Assembly (NCBI GenBank): GCA_015039465.1
Contig: MU130016.1
Location: 62,001-126,000, forward strand
Direction of reading: 5' to 3'
Source: Phlegmacium glaucopus
Taxonomy: Eukaryota; Basidiomycota; Agaricomycetes; Agaricales; Cortinariaceae
Length of the DNA stretch: 64,000 bases
Shown: positions 32,996-44,902 of the stretch, piece after piece
Layout: each line of letters starts with the position of its first letter
Position numbering within the stretch: the stretch's first letter is position 1
The notes under the pieces: generated by a model
What the model was told of the DNA's origin: nothing
What the model saw: only the letters and a program-made list of their open reading frames with translations
Databases searched by the model: none
Translations under genes and position numbers: made by a program

Positions 32996-35900
32996 CTATT
33001 TCATTGCTCTAGCTGCGAAATATTCTAACACTTCTCCCCCAATGTCCTCGTCCTCTTCACGGTCCTCTCCATTGCTCTCTTCTACTTCTGAGTCAATTAC
33101 ATACCCATAGTCATCTTCTTCCGCATCCCCTGCCGAGTCCTCCAAGTCATCGCCATAGTTTTCGTCCAGAGAGTCTAGTGATGCCAAAGTTCGGTTCCAA
33201 ACTGACGCAAGAACCGAGAACCGAAAGAACCGAACCATCGGTTCAGGTTCAGTTCAGTTTGGTCCAAAGATTTTGGGCTGTCTGTTTGGTTCTCGGTTCT
33301 CAATTTTCTAGGATTTTGAGAACTGGGTTCGAACCGGTTCGAACCGAACTTTCTAATGGTATTTTTTTCTAAAATTTCCATAGAGAATTGATGATTTTAT
33401 ATTAATTATAATCTACAAATGTCGTTAGGCGCCAGACCCGATGCTTTGGGAGTCGGACTTTGAAAAGTCTCATTGGGCGACAACAACACCAACGACTCCA
33501 GCAACAACGCCAACGACTCTAGCAACAACACCAACAACACCAACAACCTGGGGAGTTACTATAAGTTTTAGTAAGTCCCTTATTTTAATGCACTACGATA
33601 ATGATGACGACTCTTGGGTTTTTTATTTTTATTTTACAACAGCGGCGATGAGCTGCACCACTTTGCCACATCATGATGATGAGCACGATGATGGGCGGCA
33701 CTACCCCCCTTGAAGTTAGGACATATATTTTTTAATTTTAATTTAATTCTAATATTAACTACGACAGATGAATGATGGCCAATAAACAATGTCGAACGAA
33801 TGACAACAAACAAGCAGGTGACAACAAACGAACAATTACAACAAACAAAAAATAGAGACAAACGGTGAATGTCACACCTCATTCTCACAAGCTTGAATGT
33901 AATGGCCGCGTTCAATTGCAGGTACAGTATGTTTTTATATTTAAATTTGATTCTAATGTAAACTATGACAGACGGTTGACGGCCAACAAATGATATTGAA
34001 TGAATGACAACTGTGACAAACGAACAATGACAAGGAATAGATGATGATGATGAACAAACGATAACGATGAACAAACGATAAATATGCATGAACAACGATG
34101 ACAAATGAACACAAATGAACAATGACAACGAGAACAAATGACAATGATGCACAAGTGATGACAATACAAGTCTACATATGCACCACAATATCATGCAGCT
34201 GCTCCCACCATCGTACGCATGTACCCAGGAGGCCCATTACCCATTGGACTGTACGGCCCAGGCGTCATTACAGCCGTTTTCATAGCAATACGCCCTGACT
34301 GATGTAGCTCGTCATTTGCAATCCCATTTATACCAGGCCCACCAATGCCTCCGAGTCAGGATATCTCATACGTTTTCGCCACGGAACCTTGGAATTTTTT
34401 TTTCAAAAATTTTCATTTCATTCTAATGTAAACTACAATAGATGAATGACACCAGTGACTGAACAAACGACAAGAACAACCGACCAACAATGATGAATGA
34501 ACGTCAACGATGAGTGAACAACAAATAAATAGCGACAATGACAAATGAACAAACAACAATGACAAACAAACCAACAACGATGATGAACAAATGAACTCAA
34601 GACAACGACAAACAGATGATGATGACAAGCATGTTTTCCAATACCTAGTATGCAGTACCACCGTTTTTCAGCCCCTATCACCCTTTTTCTATGATGACAG
34701 CTCTGTACTGTAATATTCCATTAGTCCACCAAATTTAATGGTATTAATGCAATAACATGGATGTACCACCAATGAAAAAAATTGGCATGTCTCATGTTTG
34801 CGAGGCTTAGATTTTTTTGAATGGTTCAGCGGTTTGAACCGGTTCTAGAACTGGAACCGAACCGACAGAACCGGTTCTATCAGTTCCGGTTCCGGTTCTG
34901 GTTCAGTTCGGTGAGACACCCTTCAGTTCGGTTCTCAGTTCTTCAAAAACAGTTGAAGAACCGAACTGAACCGAACTTCGGTAACACTAAGAGAGTCGTC
35001 ATCAACTTCAGGATTGGTTGACAAGTTCTGGGCTTCACGTGCAAACGCTTGAGTGAAAGCATTTGTTGCCTTGTGTCCAACCCCACCCCCCATGAATCGC
35101 ATGACCATGTCATGGTCAACGAACCTAACAAAATAAATCAGAAAGGTCCATTGCAAATCAAGGAAGCTGAATACTCACATCCCAACGTAGTAGTAGCGCC
35201 AGTTTTGGACTTCATTGAGCGGGAGTCGTGCAACCGATTGAGGAGGACTCAGAAGCTCCGTGGAGGTGCCATAGGCAAATCCAGGTATCAAATGTATGCC
35301 TCAAATGACAACAGCAGGATCCAGGAAACCAAATGCACCTGGTTGTTCCGCATCCAAAAATCCTACCCGATGTAAACGCTGAGCTAACCAACCTGCCCTA
35401 TGATCAAGATCTCGTCCAAACCACCGAATCCAAAGGAAATCAACGCATTGCTTGTAGGGAGATTTCAAGAGTGGTCCAGTGTGAATAACATCAACATGAA
35501 AGATTCCTATTACACGTGCATACCAATAAGGATGTTGTTCATTATCGTGTGAGAGAAGCATGATATCAGGGTGAGTGCAAGGGTTGATTGAGTCTTGCAA
35601 TCGTCTGAGATCATAAGTAGTGTAGTTGACGCGAAGGACCTTGTGCTGGTAAATGGAATTGGTACAGATGACGACTGTGTCCCTGTCGTCCTCTGTGTAT
35701 TCCACTTCGTCACCATCATACGGCCGTTCAAGTAATCGAGAGAGGATATGATCCTTGAGATTTGGAATGAAATCCTACAAAGTTGAGCTTGAGTTTTACA
35801 TTTCACGAAGAGAATACTGTCACACCTTGACCGCCTGATCACCATTACGTTCATGGTAGTCTACCCATTTGAAGATATTCTCCCTCTGACGGGTTGAATT

Positions 35901-38900
35901 TGATAGATGGTGGTGTACTTCCGGAGTTGTTGGTGGAAGGGCATCTGATTCTTCAAATGGAACCGAGGCTGATGGCGACTGAATTTCTTCAGAATGGACA
36001 GGTGGTGGGGGTTGTTTGAGTCTCTCCCTGATGTTCCGCAGGATACATTCGCGCCATTGCTGTCGGGTGATCTGTCGGGTAAAAGCCTTGTTCTTATTTG
36101 TTCGTGCATAGAACCTCTTGACGCGTCGATGTTCAAGCTCCCCCTAGTACATGACAGCTGATGTTAGCTTTGCTTTTGTAATGAACTAAACACCTTACAA
36201 CTTGTGTCGAATAGTTGTCTGTTGTCCCATATCTTGCTATTGCAGCCACATAGTCTCCGAGAGCATGCAGCTTATACGTGCACAAGTTGAAAAATTTCCG
36301 GAGTTTGCTGGCCTGCGCTTCATTTTTGCCTTTACCTGAAGTGCGGCTACCCTTCTCCTTCGATGTGGATGCCTTAGGTACTTTAGATGACCCACCCGCT
36401 GACCTCCCTTTCAATGGTCCAGCTGGTCTACCCCTCCCTCGACCACATCCTCTGGTAGTACCCCTTTCTGGTGCTAAAGTTGTCGATTTCCCTTTCGCTG
36501 ATGAATTTGGTTTGCTAGCTGCTGCTGCTCTTCAACGGTGTCGAGCGCTTTCCTCTTTAGGAATTTCACGAGTTTCGAATACACTGCACATTTTTTTGAC
36601 CCAGTAGCATATCTGTTTTCCTAATTCCTTTGTAGTATTCTTGAGTATTTGAAGAGTTGATGATGTATGAAGTCAGAGCTTTGCACATGCATGCCAGGTA
36701 CACAACGAGAACAGAAGATCCATCACAATTTTGTTATGGGGTTCTGGTAGTAGGTGCTCAAAAACGGGCAGAGAACACTATATATAGTTTAGTAAAGGCA
36801 GTGGTCATTAAAATAAAATAAAATACTTGTAGGAGATCCTCGAAATCACGCCCAGCGAGTTTTTTCATGGCCGACGCATTATTATGGAAGCGCCGAATGG
36901 TACCTCTACCAAATGTTGGAACGTGGCAGTATCTAAGAAGTATTAGGCACAGACTGAATTAAAATGAGCTGGTACTTACCGCCAGTTCAAGGACTGGATA
37001 CAATTATCTCCTGCTGTGTACAAGATGCGCAGGAGATGTGTAAAAATTGCCTTCCAGACCCCAAGCTCAAATTCGTGAAGAAGGTCAGGCACAAAAAGAG
37101 AGAAGAAGTTGAAGCCAAAAGGATATAATCGAGTGGAGAATGCATTCTTAATAAAAATGAGTCATCGGGTCCAGCATAAAACAGGCTGACTTACTCAAGT
37201 GGGAACATAAGGATCGTCTTGAAGAATGTCATTGACTGACTGGCTATTGACTCCTCAACCCTTCTCAAATATCCACCTTCGAGATGCATTGACTTTATCT
37301 TGTCGTTGGTCGGTGTCAGCCCTGATATGTGTTCGCCGTTGGTCATCAACATGACTGCCAATATCTTTTATATGACTTTTCTGGATAAAACACCGAGGAC
37401 AAGGGCAGTTGGCAAGGTATCGGATGGTTGAAAGTAGGACTCTGGCACAACTGGTTAGAAACTCATTTACAATGATGATGAATAATGTACTTTTCAGGAT
37501 AATCAGCCGCATATGTAAAAAAACAAGGATAGATTCGCCGAATAACACCATCGGCACATTTGAAGACTATTCCATGCTCATAAGCATCTATAAACTTGTC
37601 ATCCAGTAAAAGTTCCATTCATCTTGGAGCGTCTCAGGAAGCTGGGACCAGTTCATGTTATAGTCATTCATTTGCAGCTATAAAAAATAAGCTCACCGAA
37701 GGAATGTATGCTAAATGGTGTGCAGCAAATTGTGACGGTTTCCCGCATGCATACTTGGATTGATTTCCAAAGAAAATGTAACCAGGCCAAAGCGACTGTG
37801 TTCCAAAGTTCGCAAGGTGTGTCGAGTTGGACCATAGCATACCTGCTGCAATTGCACACTCATATTGAGGGCCTGGTTCTGGTGGTAGCTGCTGTATATT
37901 ATGATGCTCCTTGAGGAACACATCTGAGTTGTATAATTCTGAGTAAACACGTTCGGGTATACTCTCTGGGGTAGGCTTCCAAAAGAGGCTGAATGGCGTG
38001 TAATGGAATGATTTGGCGTTCGTATCCTGGAGCGCAGTAGTAAAGACCTCCAATAGACTACAGTGACAGACACTAGGTACCTCCAGTTCAGGTGCGCTTT
38101 CCTCCGTCTGATTAACCCTCTCAGCCGGGAGCTTAAGCCGGACAGTTGATTGCTCAGTTGTTTTCATGTGTAAATGGGAGTGAGTCGGAACTTTTTCCTG
38201 GTTTGCCATCAAGGCGTCGAAGCTTGCTTCTTGCACTGAAGTTTTGGAGGTGTGCATGGTCATAATCATCAGCGAGAAGAACATTGTCGACAAGGGACTG
38301 GAGCTCGGTAACTGATTTCATCATTGATCCACTGTAGAACCAGTTCATTAAACGAAAGACCGTCGCATTGAGAAATGGTGCAAAAATGTTTTTGTGGAGT
38401 TCTTGAGGCGAAAGGTTCAGAATCTTGGCTCCAAACCCAGCCCACCAGCGTCGAGCACTTGTGTTAGGCACAGCTGCAAGTCCAGGAGCATTGCAGCAGT
38501 CATCAAGGCCTTGATTCTCGTCAGGAACATGGGAAGGATAGGTTTCATAGACACGATATAGGCCGAATTCATCAGGCTTTGTTGTGATACATTGAGGTTC
38601 AGGCTCAACGGCTTCCAGCTGTGGTGGTGATGGAGACCTCGGTTCGGCAGGAAGTGGGGATGGTGCACAAGCAAATATCCTCTCGGGCAGATGCGGTACT
38701 TGAGTCGTTGAATTAGGCAGAAAGTCGTGAAATCATCGAGGAAACCGTCGTTGACGGCCAGAAGTAGCTGGTGCGGGAACAAATTGGGGGGAAGGCTGTC
38801 TTTCAGGCTCGTGATTTAATTCCATGTCTACATCCATGCTGCTCAACTTTTATTCAATCGTATCAGTAGTAGATCAAATCATCCAATGGATCTGAGAAAA

Positions 38901-39109
38901 CTCACATCTTCTGCGACCTCTTGTAGTTCTTCATTGCCTTCTGCATTTCTCAGGGCTTTTCGGCTACTGCTCCCAACCTTCTGTAGGCTGAGGCGCTTTT
39001 GAGCGAGGAATGCTGTGTGTTCCTTAGCTGCAAGACACAATGTTCGATGACGTGAAAGACCATGGCTATGCTTAAATGTCTTATTGCATCCGTTGCAGGT
39101 AATAACCAT
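32996..39109 (-). pseudogene. Plavaka-type (CACTA-like) transposase, disrupted
   Basis: The minus strand reads a multi-exon transposase. The N-terminal zinc finger (MVITCNGCNKTFKHSHGLSR) starts at 39109. Then come DEFGLYRVYETYPS, LANFGTQSLWPGYIFFGNQS, the FAAHHLAYIPS block, NCPCPRCFIQKSHI, FVPDLLHEFELGVWKA, KLHALGDYVAAIARYGTTDN and ARVIGIFHVDVIH. An acidic tail ends at 32996. These are hallmarks of the Plavaka family of agaricomycete cut-and-paste transposons. It is broken by the hAT-like element at 33176-34989 in the acidic tail, and by in-frame TGA codons, one at 37255-37257. It is divergent from the DUF6698-like gene 180 bp away. Confidence 0.85.
33176..34989. mobile_element. 1.8-kb hAT-like element inside the Plavaka gene
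   Basis: TAGTGATGCCAAAGTTCGGT and ACCGAACTTCGGTAACACTA form the inverted ends. AGAGAGTC is duplicated perfectly at 33168-33175 and 34990-34997. Removing the element and one duplicate joins the transposase frame through PEVDDDSLDENYG. Subterminal regions carry GGTTCGGTT / AACCGAACC units. The centre is low-complexity with ACAAACGAACAA- and GATGATGA-type units and has no credible ORF. Confidence 0.93.
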
Positions 39110-39290
39110 AAAGATAAGAAACAGTATGATATTCATGGCAATATTGCCATTTGTTGAGGAAAGAGGAGTTGGGGGGAAAATATCAGACATTCAACAGAGC
39201 GTATCGATAAGGTCATGTGATTTGAACCCAGATTGTGGTAAAGTTCACACCTCCTTCCTACTAGTAACACCACTACTTGCGTATCGCCTC

Positions 39291-41396
39291 ATGTCCAGCC
39301 GGTCTGATAATGAAAGCTCTCAGGCTGAAGAGGGCCACCAAAAGCGGAAAGGTCGATTCATTGACAGCCTGGAATCACGCTCTCAGAAGCGTAAAAGGTG
39401 CGCTTACTATTTTCTATCTGTGTAATTCTGGTTGCTAATTATCACTATGGACACTGCCCAATGGATCCTCACAAGAAATTTGTTGGCTTCTACACCAGGA
39501 GCCAAGATGCATTCATTAATTACAGTCTGGTTTTGGATGCTGCAATGTCTTTGGAGATCAAGGAGTTTGGAGATCTCACTGAGTGTTAAGTTTAAAACAA
39601 AGGGAGTCATGTCGGAGTTACTCCGGAACGGACGGAACGGAACCAGAACAGTAACCCGGAAAGGACGTTGGCCTCAGCGTGTGTGCTGTGCTGCCCAGCT
39701 CCTAAGGTGTCCTGATTTCGGAACAGAAGAGGAAAGTAACAAGTCGGAAGACCTCAGTGACTTAGAGGAAAACAAGAGGAGGAAACTAAGTTGATATTCA
39801 AACTGAGGGAAAACATACAAGTTTCGAGTACTTAAATAAATAAAGGAATAGCAACCGAAACATAAAAGATAAATATAAGTGCTGCGTTCTGCTCCCGGAA
39901 AGGTCCTGCATTCTTGGGTGAATAATCCATGGCGGGTTTGCTGACTGATGATGGGAAGGATGATGACAAAGAATAGTGGTAGGGGTGAAGAAGTGGTAAT
40001 GGGTTTGGAGTGACGTTGGAAGAGTCGGAATGATACGGAAAAGTCTCGGAGTTGGACGTAGGTGGAGTAGAACCGGAAACAAGGGAGAGTACTGGAAAGG
40101 AGTATGGACTACCAGAAACAACTCCGTCGGAGTCGGACCGGAGTCACGTATGACAGAATGTAACACTGAGGAAGAGTGTGTATCATTTTTTATCTGTGGC
40201 ATGTGATACTGTACATTATCAGTATAGATTTCTTCACGAAAACCACAAGCAACTCAAGGTCTATAGGGCCCTTCGCAAAGGCCTTCCTCAATTTTCGAAG
40301 GACTTCTTAGAGTTTCAAAAAGAGCCAGAAGAGCTTGAGGGGTTTGCGAAACTGGTAAGTTTTGTTGTTTTCCAATGTAAAGACTGGTTTTGAAACGCAT
40401 ATACCCACTTTACTATAGCTTGATGCAGCTGTGACAGCTGCCCGAGGCGCTGACATCTCAACTCTACGAGAAGCAGGTCTTGAATACGTTGCTCTTGAAC
40501 AGCCTGATGAAGTCCTTGTTCCCAAAATCAGACAAGGAGCCGAAAAAAAAACAAGACGAGGACATAATCACCCGGTGCTTTCACGTTTGCTCTGCCCAGT
40601 CATTCTCATTAATGATTATGATGCTGATCCTGAAGAGTAAGCGAACTGATTTATGTGGACTGCTGCTGATTGCTACCAACAGATTTCGAAAGAAGCTACT
40701 CCGAAACAAGATCAAGGTATTCACTGGTGACTACCCAGCACTCCTGTATCCTGCTGGCGGTTTTGACCTGGACGATCCCAAAACTGGTTTACTCAGAAAC
40801 CCGATACTTGTTTGCGTGAGTAGTATACTTTCAATCTTTGAAGTACACACAAATCTGACCCTTTGATATCAGTTTTTCAAGCATATATTCACTGCACCGA
40901 CATCTGCAAAGGAGGACCTGTCCGCACCCAACAAGATGAAGACCAAACGCCCACAAGCACAGTTGAACAATATGAAAAAGGTGACTCCAGGCTCAATTGT
41001 ATATGCCACTTTAATGGTATGTGCTTTATCATATATTTAATGTGTTACTGACACCTTTCACACTCCAGTTTCATCACTGTATAAGTGCACTCGACGACTG
41101 GCGCACTGAAGATAATCTTTTTGATCGCTGTCTTTTCACCCAAACCCTTCTCAACTTACTTGAAGATCCTGACGACATGTGGACCCAAGATACTCTTACA
41201 TGGTGGAACACGTAAGCTACCTTTTTTTGATTTGCCTATCTCACCTGAGTCATCTCTTCATCGTGACAGGCACATCTTTGGAACGCCTCCCGAAGGTGAT
41301 AGCCAAGACAAAAATCACCCACCATCCATGGCTGATACAATTCGGGAGAGGATGTGCTGCTTGGAAAGCTGCAGATATCCATGGGCAGAGGGCTGA
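39291..41396 (+). pseudogene. DUF6698-like gene, split by a solo LTR
   Basis: Exons encode in order an acidic/basic leader (MSSRSDNESSQAEEGHQKR), YTRSQDAFINYSLVLDAAM, KGLPQFSKDFLEF, LDAAVTAARGADISTLREAG, RRGHNHPVLSRLLCPV, TGDYPALLYPAGGFDLDDP, KKVTPGSIVYATLM, HHCISALDDWRTEDN, LLEDPDDMWTQDTLTWWNT and HIFGTPPEG. The pattern HPVLSRLLCP...DYPAxLYP...VTPGSIxYA...WWN matches the family annotated as DUF6698 in agaricomycetes; function is unknown. Short introns separate the blocks. A 582-bp solo LTR (39584-40165) sits in or at the end of the second exon. It is divergent from the Plavaka transposase, so the two may be parts of one element. Confidence 0.68.
39584..40165. mobile_element. Solo LTR (582 bp), copy 1
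   Basis: It starts TGTTAAGTTTAAA and ends GAATGTAACA. CTGAG is duplicated on both sides (39579-39583 and 40166-40170). It is about the same length and sequence as 48393-48970, including ACGTTGGCCTCAGCGT and CCTAAGGTGTCCTGATTTC. There is no interior, so it arose by LTR-LTR recombination. Confidence 0.93.
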
Positions 41397-42060
41397 GGAT
41401 GACCGGTCACTCCATTCTTCTCCCATGTTATTTTCTACTGACACTGAGTTAATAGCTGCCAGGAACGGCAACATAGCAATGGCTTGTCCAGGTCCTCAAG
41501 CCCAGGCACTGACAGACACTCTCAGGGGTCTGATACACTACCAGGCGAGTATCGAGGAGTTGACCGAGGCCACCATGACCATGACCGGCACCCTATGTCA
41601 TCAACAAACCACAGGCATCGTGAAGACATACGACCTCGCAACAGCAATCCATGATATGGCAATACACCTAGTTCACCACTGGTGGATCACCAAAATGTTC
41701 CGCCTTGTTTCCACCGTGTTTTTCAAACAGTATCTACCCGGCACCAGAGCCATTCACCAATGGTGATGCAGCCCCATCGTTCCCGCTCCCCTCCTGCTTG
41801 CTATCACCAGTCATCTCCAATCCAACCACCTCGTCACAGGGGTGAGTTTTCTCACCATGGTCAACATTCTCCTTGTCATGCTCAAGACTCCTCTCAATGT
41901 GATCGGGTGTCAGGCTCCAAACAAACTTCATATTCACCATCCAACTCGGAGTCTCCTCCCCCTCGCAATCATGACAGGCGATAATACCACCAGTATATAT
42001 GCATTCGGATCTCCTCTGCTGCAGCTGCTGTACTTATTCTCTGCTTTATGCTGTTCTAAA
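41397..42060. other. Region after the DUF6698-like gene, no assigned gene
   Basis: ORFs rich in His, Pro, Ser and Gln (for example 41682-41984) have no recognisable domain. They could be the end of the DUF6698-like reading frame after a lost splice, or chance. Confidence 0.3.
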
Positions 42061-42669
42061 TAGGGTTACCAAAGTTCAGTTCAGAACTGACTCATGAACC
42101 TGAACTGAACTGAACTGAACTGAACTGAATTATCAGTTCAGTTCAGTTCAGGTTCAGGCATTTAGAGATTCATGGTTCATGCAGTTTGAACTGAACTGAA
42201 CTGCTGAACCATTAGGTCCCAGAAGGCCAGGCAATTCTCTTCTTTTGACTTAACATTTTATGGAGAGTGATCTTCAGTAATTTATGAACATTGGAATGGT
42301 TTGGCAGTCCTTTTTAGCATGAAATAATGGCTAAGGAAGGATGTAATGGCCAGACATGTTATTATGTCAGCATAGATTAGTACTGCCTATTTAGGAAAAT
42401 AAATATAAATCAATGGTTTTCTGTGTTCTAAAGGAGTTCTGAGATCATATATGAGCAGAAATCAAGTGGCTAAGGGCTAAGGAAGGTCTTTGTAAAATAA
42501 ATTGTCAGAAAAAGGCAAAATTTCAGATTTTATAATGGTTCTTCAGTTCAGTTCAGTTTGAACCAGTTCTTAAATGGTTCAGTTCAGTTCAGGACCATAT
42601 GCAAACAGTTCAGTTCAGTTCAGGCTGAGGAGGTGAAGAACTGAACTGAACTGAACTTTGGTAACCCTA
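42061..42669. mobile_element. hAT-like MITE, GTTCAG/CTGAAC-motif family
   Basis: TAGGGTTACCAAAGTTCAGT is mirrored by ACTGAACTTTGGTAACCCTA. GTTCTAAA is duplicated perfectly at 42053-42060 and 42670-42677. Subterminal arrays consist of CTGAA and GTTCA units in tandem. No coding capacity. Confidence 0.93.
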
Positions 42670-42868
42670 GTTCTAAACGATTTCATTCTCTGCTGATGCC
42701 GCTCTATCATGTCCTCATCACTGAACTTTCTGTATTTGCCTTGTCCTGCTGTATCATACTTTCGTGTCAGTGTAACGTGTATTAACTTTTTGATAGACTC
42801 GGATATGATTTAATTGATATGCACAATTAACCTGTTTTGCTCGCAAAGGTCCTGTGTGTGCCTACACA

Positions 42869-44309
42869 TCAGTAAAGTCAGGGATTTCCCATAGTTTGTC
42901 ATAGTTATGTCACACTAAATTATAGTAGCCTATAGTCATGTCACATAAAATTATAGTATTCTACAGTCACGTCACCATAACTATAGTGGGTTATAGTTTC
43001 ATAGTATTCACGTTGCGCACACCAGTGCTATCTAGCATGGTCTAGTTTCCTCACTCTGTCACGTCACACATTTTTCAAGATTTTTCATTAAGTTAAATAA
43101 ACCAACCCTAAACAAATCCAAAATTACTAAATATGTAAGTTCAACAACACTTCGTCTCATCACCACCATCACCACCACCTCTCAATCACCACTTACGACC
43201 ACAACAACAACACAGGAAAAAGATGGACGACGACGGCTAGCAATGATAACGACTAACTAGCAATGATGGTGATGACAACGACTAGCGATGACAACCACAA
43301 CCACAACCACAACTAGCGACAACAACAACGATGATGATGTACCCCCTCGCTAGGGGGTGGGTTTGTTTTTTATTTATTTTAATTTCATTATATTAACTTT
43401 GTTTGATTTCATTAGTCTTGAATGACGACGACACGACTACAACGACCACCCTCACGACCACCTCCACGATGCACCACACCCCTTTGCAGGTTTTTTTTAA
43501 GGGTCTCAGTTTTCAAAAAAAAATTTAAATTCAATTTCACTCTACTAACGACAAACTACAGGTATAACAACTATGTCAACCACCACCACAACAACTCATC
43601 ACCACCTCTGCAACGACACCTGCACCAACAACAACAACAGCTCATGCACAAACCGCGACAATGCATGCACCAACAGCAACAATGCACAAACAGCAACGAC
43701 GCATGCACAAACAGCAACGACGTATGCACAAATGGTGATGACGCATGCACAAACAGCGACAACACACACATGAACAGTGACAACGCATGCATGAACAGCA
43801 ATGTTGCATGCACAAACAGCAACAATGCATGCATGAACGGTGACAACACATGCACAAATGGTGACAACACATGCATGAACGGTGATGACACATGCACAAA
43901 CAGTGACGAGTCATGCACGAACAGCGATGACGCATGCATGAACAATGACGATGCCCATGAGACAGTATATATCCTTTACAGTAGTATAAGTAGTATATTA
44001 TGATGTTTAGACTACTATTACTTAGTTGAAATATGATTTTTTTAACAATTTCCTTACTCTAGTTGTGATTGCTATTAGAATATTATGAGTATAGGGCTCC
44101 CTAACTACAGTATTAGCCTAGCCCTATATAGCACATTATAGCCCTATATAGCACCTTATAGCACTCCATAGTGCTGTCTAGCGTCGGGCCATTTCTGGAT
44201 AGCGCTGTCAAGTGTCACAGTAACGCTGTAAACATAAGACCCTTTACTATGGCTCTATGCCACTGTCCGGTGCTGTCCAGTGCCGGTCAGCTGACCCTGA
44301 ATTTACTGA
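42869..44309. mobile_element. TIR element with minisatellite core
   Basis: TCAGTAAAGTCAGGG at the left is mirrored by CCCTGAATTTACTGA at the right (one mismatch). Flanks TACACA and TGCACA suggest a short target duplication. Both sides contain many TATAGT/TATAGC and TGTCAC units. The middle (about 43140-43970) is low-complexity with CAACAA, CACCAC and a 21-bp tandem repeat. ORFs in the core exist on both strands and are not believable genes. Confidence 0.6.
43640..43950. repeat. 21-bp minisatellite (GCATGCACAAACAGYGAYRAC type)
   Basis: About fifteen diverged units, each with ATGCACRAA or ATGCATGAA followed by YRGYRAYRA. Read on the plus strand this gives seven-residue CTNSNDA-like repeats and on the minus strand another open frame. 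This is explained by a repeat length divisible by three, not by coding. Confidence 0.7.
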
Positions 44310-44636
44310 TGCACATTGTATTAAGTTGTATAGTTTTCTAGGCCTTTCGTTGCTCAATAAACTTACAACAGCTGGGAAAACTTTACCTACTTTTTAATGC
44401 TGTTCAAAGTTAGTATGGCTATATATTGTCTGAAAAGTTACCTAACTATGTAATGTTGCGAAACCTCTTGGTAGAATCCTACGAAAAATTAACAATTCAT
44501 TGTTTCGATGTCATCTATGAGATAATTATAGTGGGTCGGGAACTTTTCCTGCGTTTCATGCTATGTTGACAATATTTTGCAAACTTTCGTAAACTTATGT
44601 CCAGTCGGGTTTGCTGATGGTAAATCAGTGCAAATC

Positions 44637-44790
44637 TCAATATTCTCGTCTTAGCAAAGTATGAGCGTAGATTAGAATCAAGTCTTTGAGTGAATGTGTG
44701 ATGTCACAGCGTTACACGCTTCTTCTTTCCAAGACATCCATCGTTCACTCTCAGCATCTGGCTCTCTGCCTGGCTCTGGCTTGTTTTTGG
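44637..44790 (+). repeat. Split direct repeat A1
   Basis: Begins TCAATATTCTCGTCTTAGCA and matches 50645-50799 nearly exactly through GGCTCTCTGCCT. Confidence 0.85.
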
Positions 44791-44902
44791 CTTTAAAACC
44801 AACACTAATACCTTTCCTTTTAACAAACACGCTCTTTACAAAATTTAAAGTCAATCTTTTAAACCCGTTAAGTCTATTTCCCCTCAACCTTTAAATATCA
44901 CC

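Noticed and set aside
43422..44003. 193-aa plus-strand ORF with CTNSNDA-like repeats
   Set aside because: It is a translation of a 21-bp minisatellite; the opposite strand is also open. No non-repeat domain.
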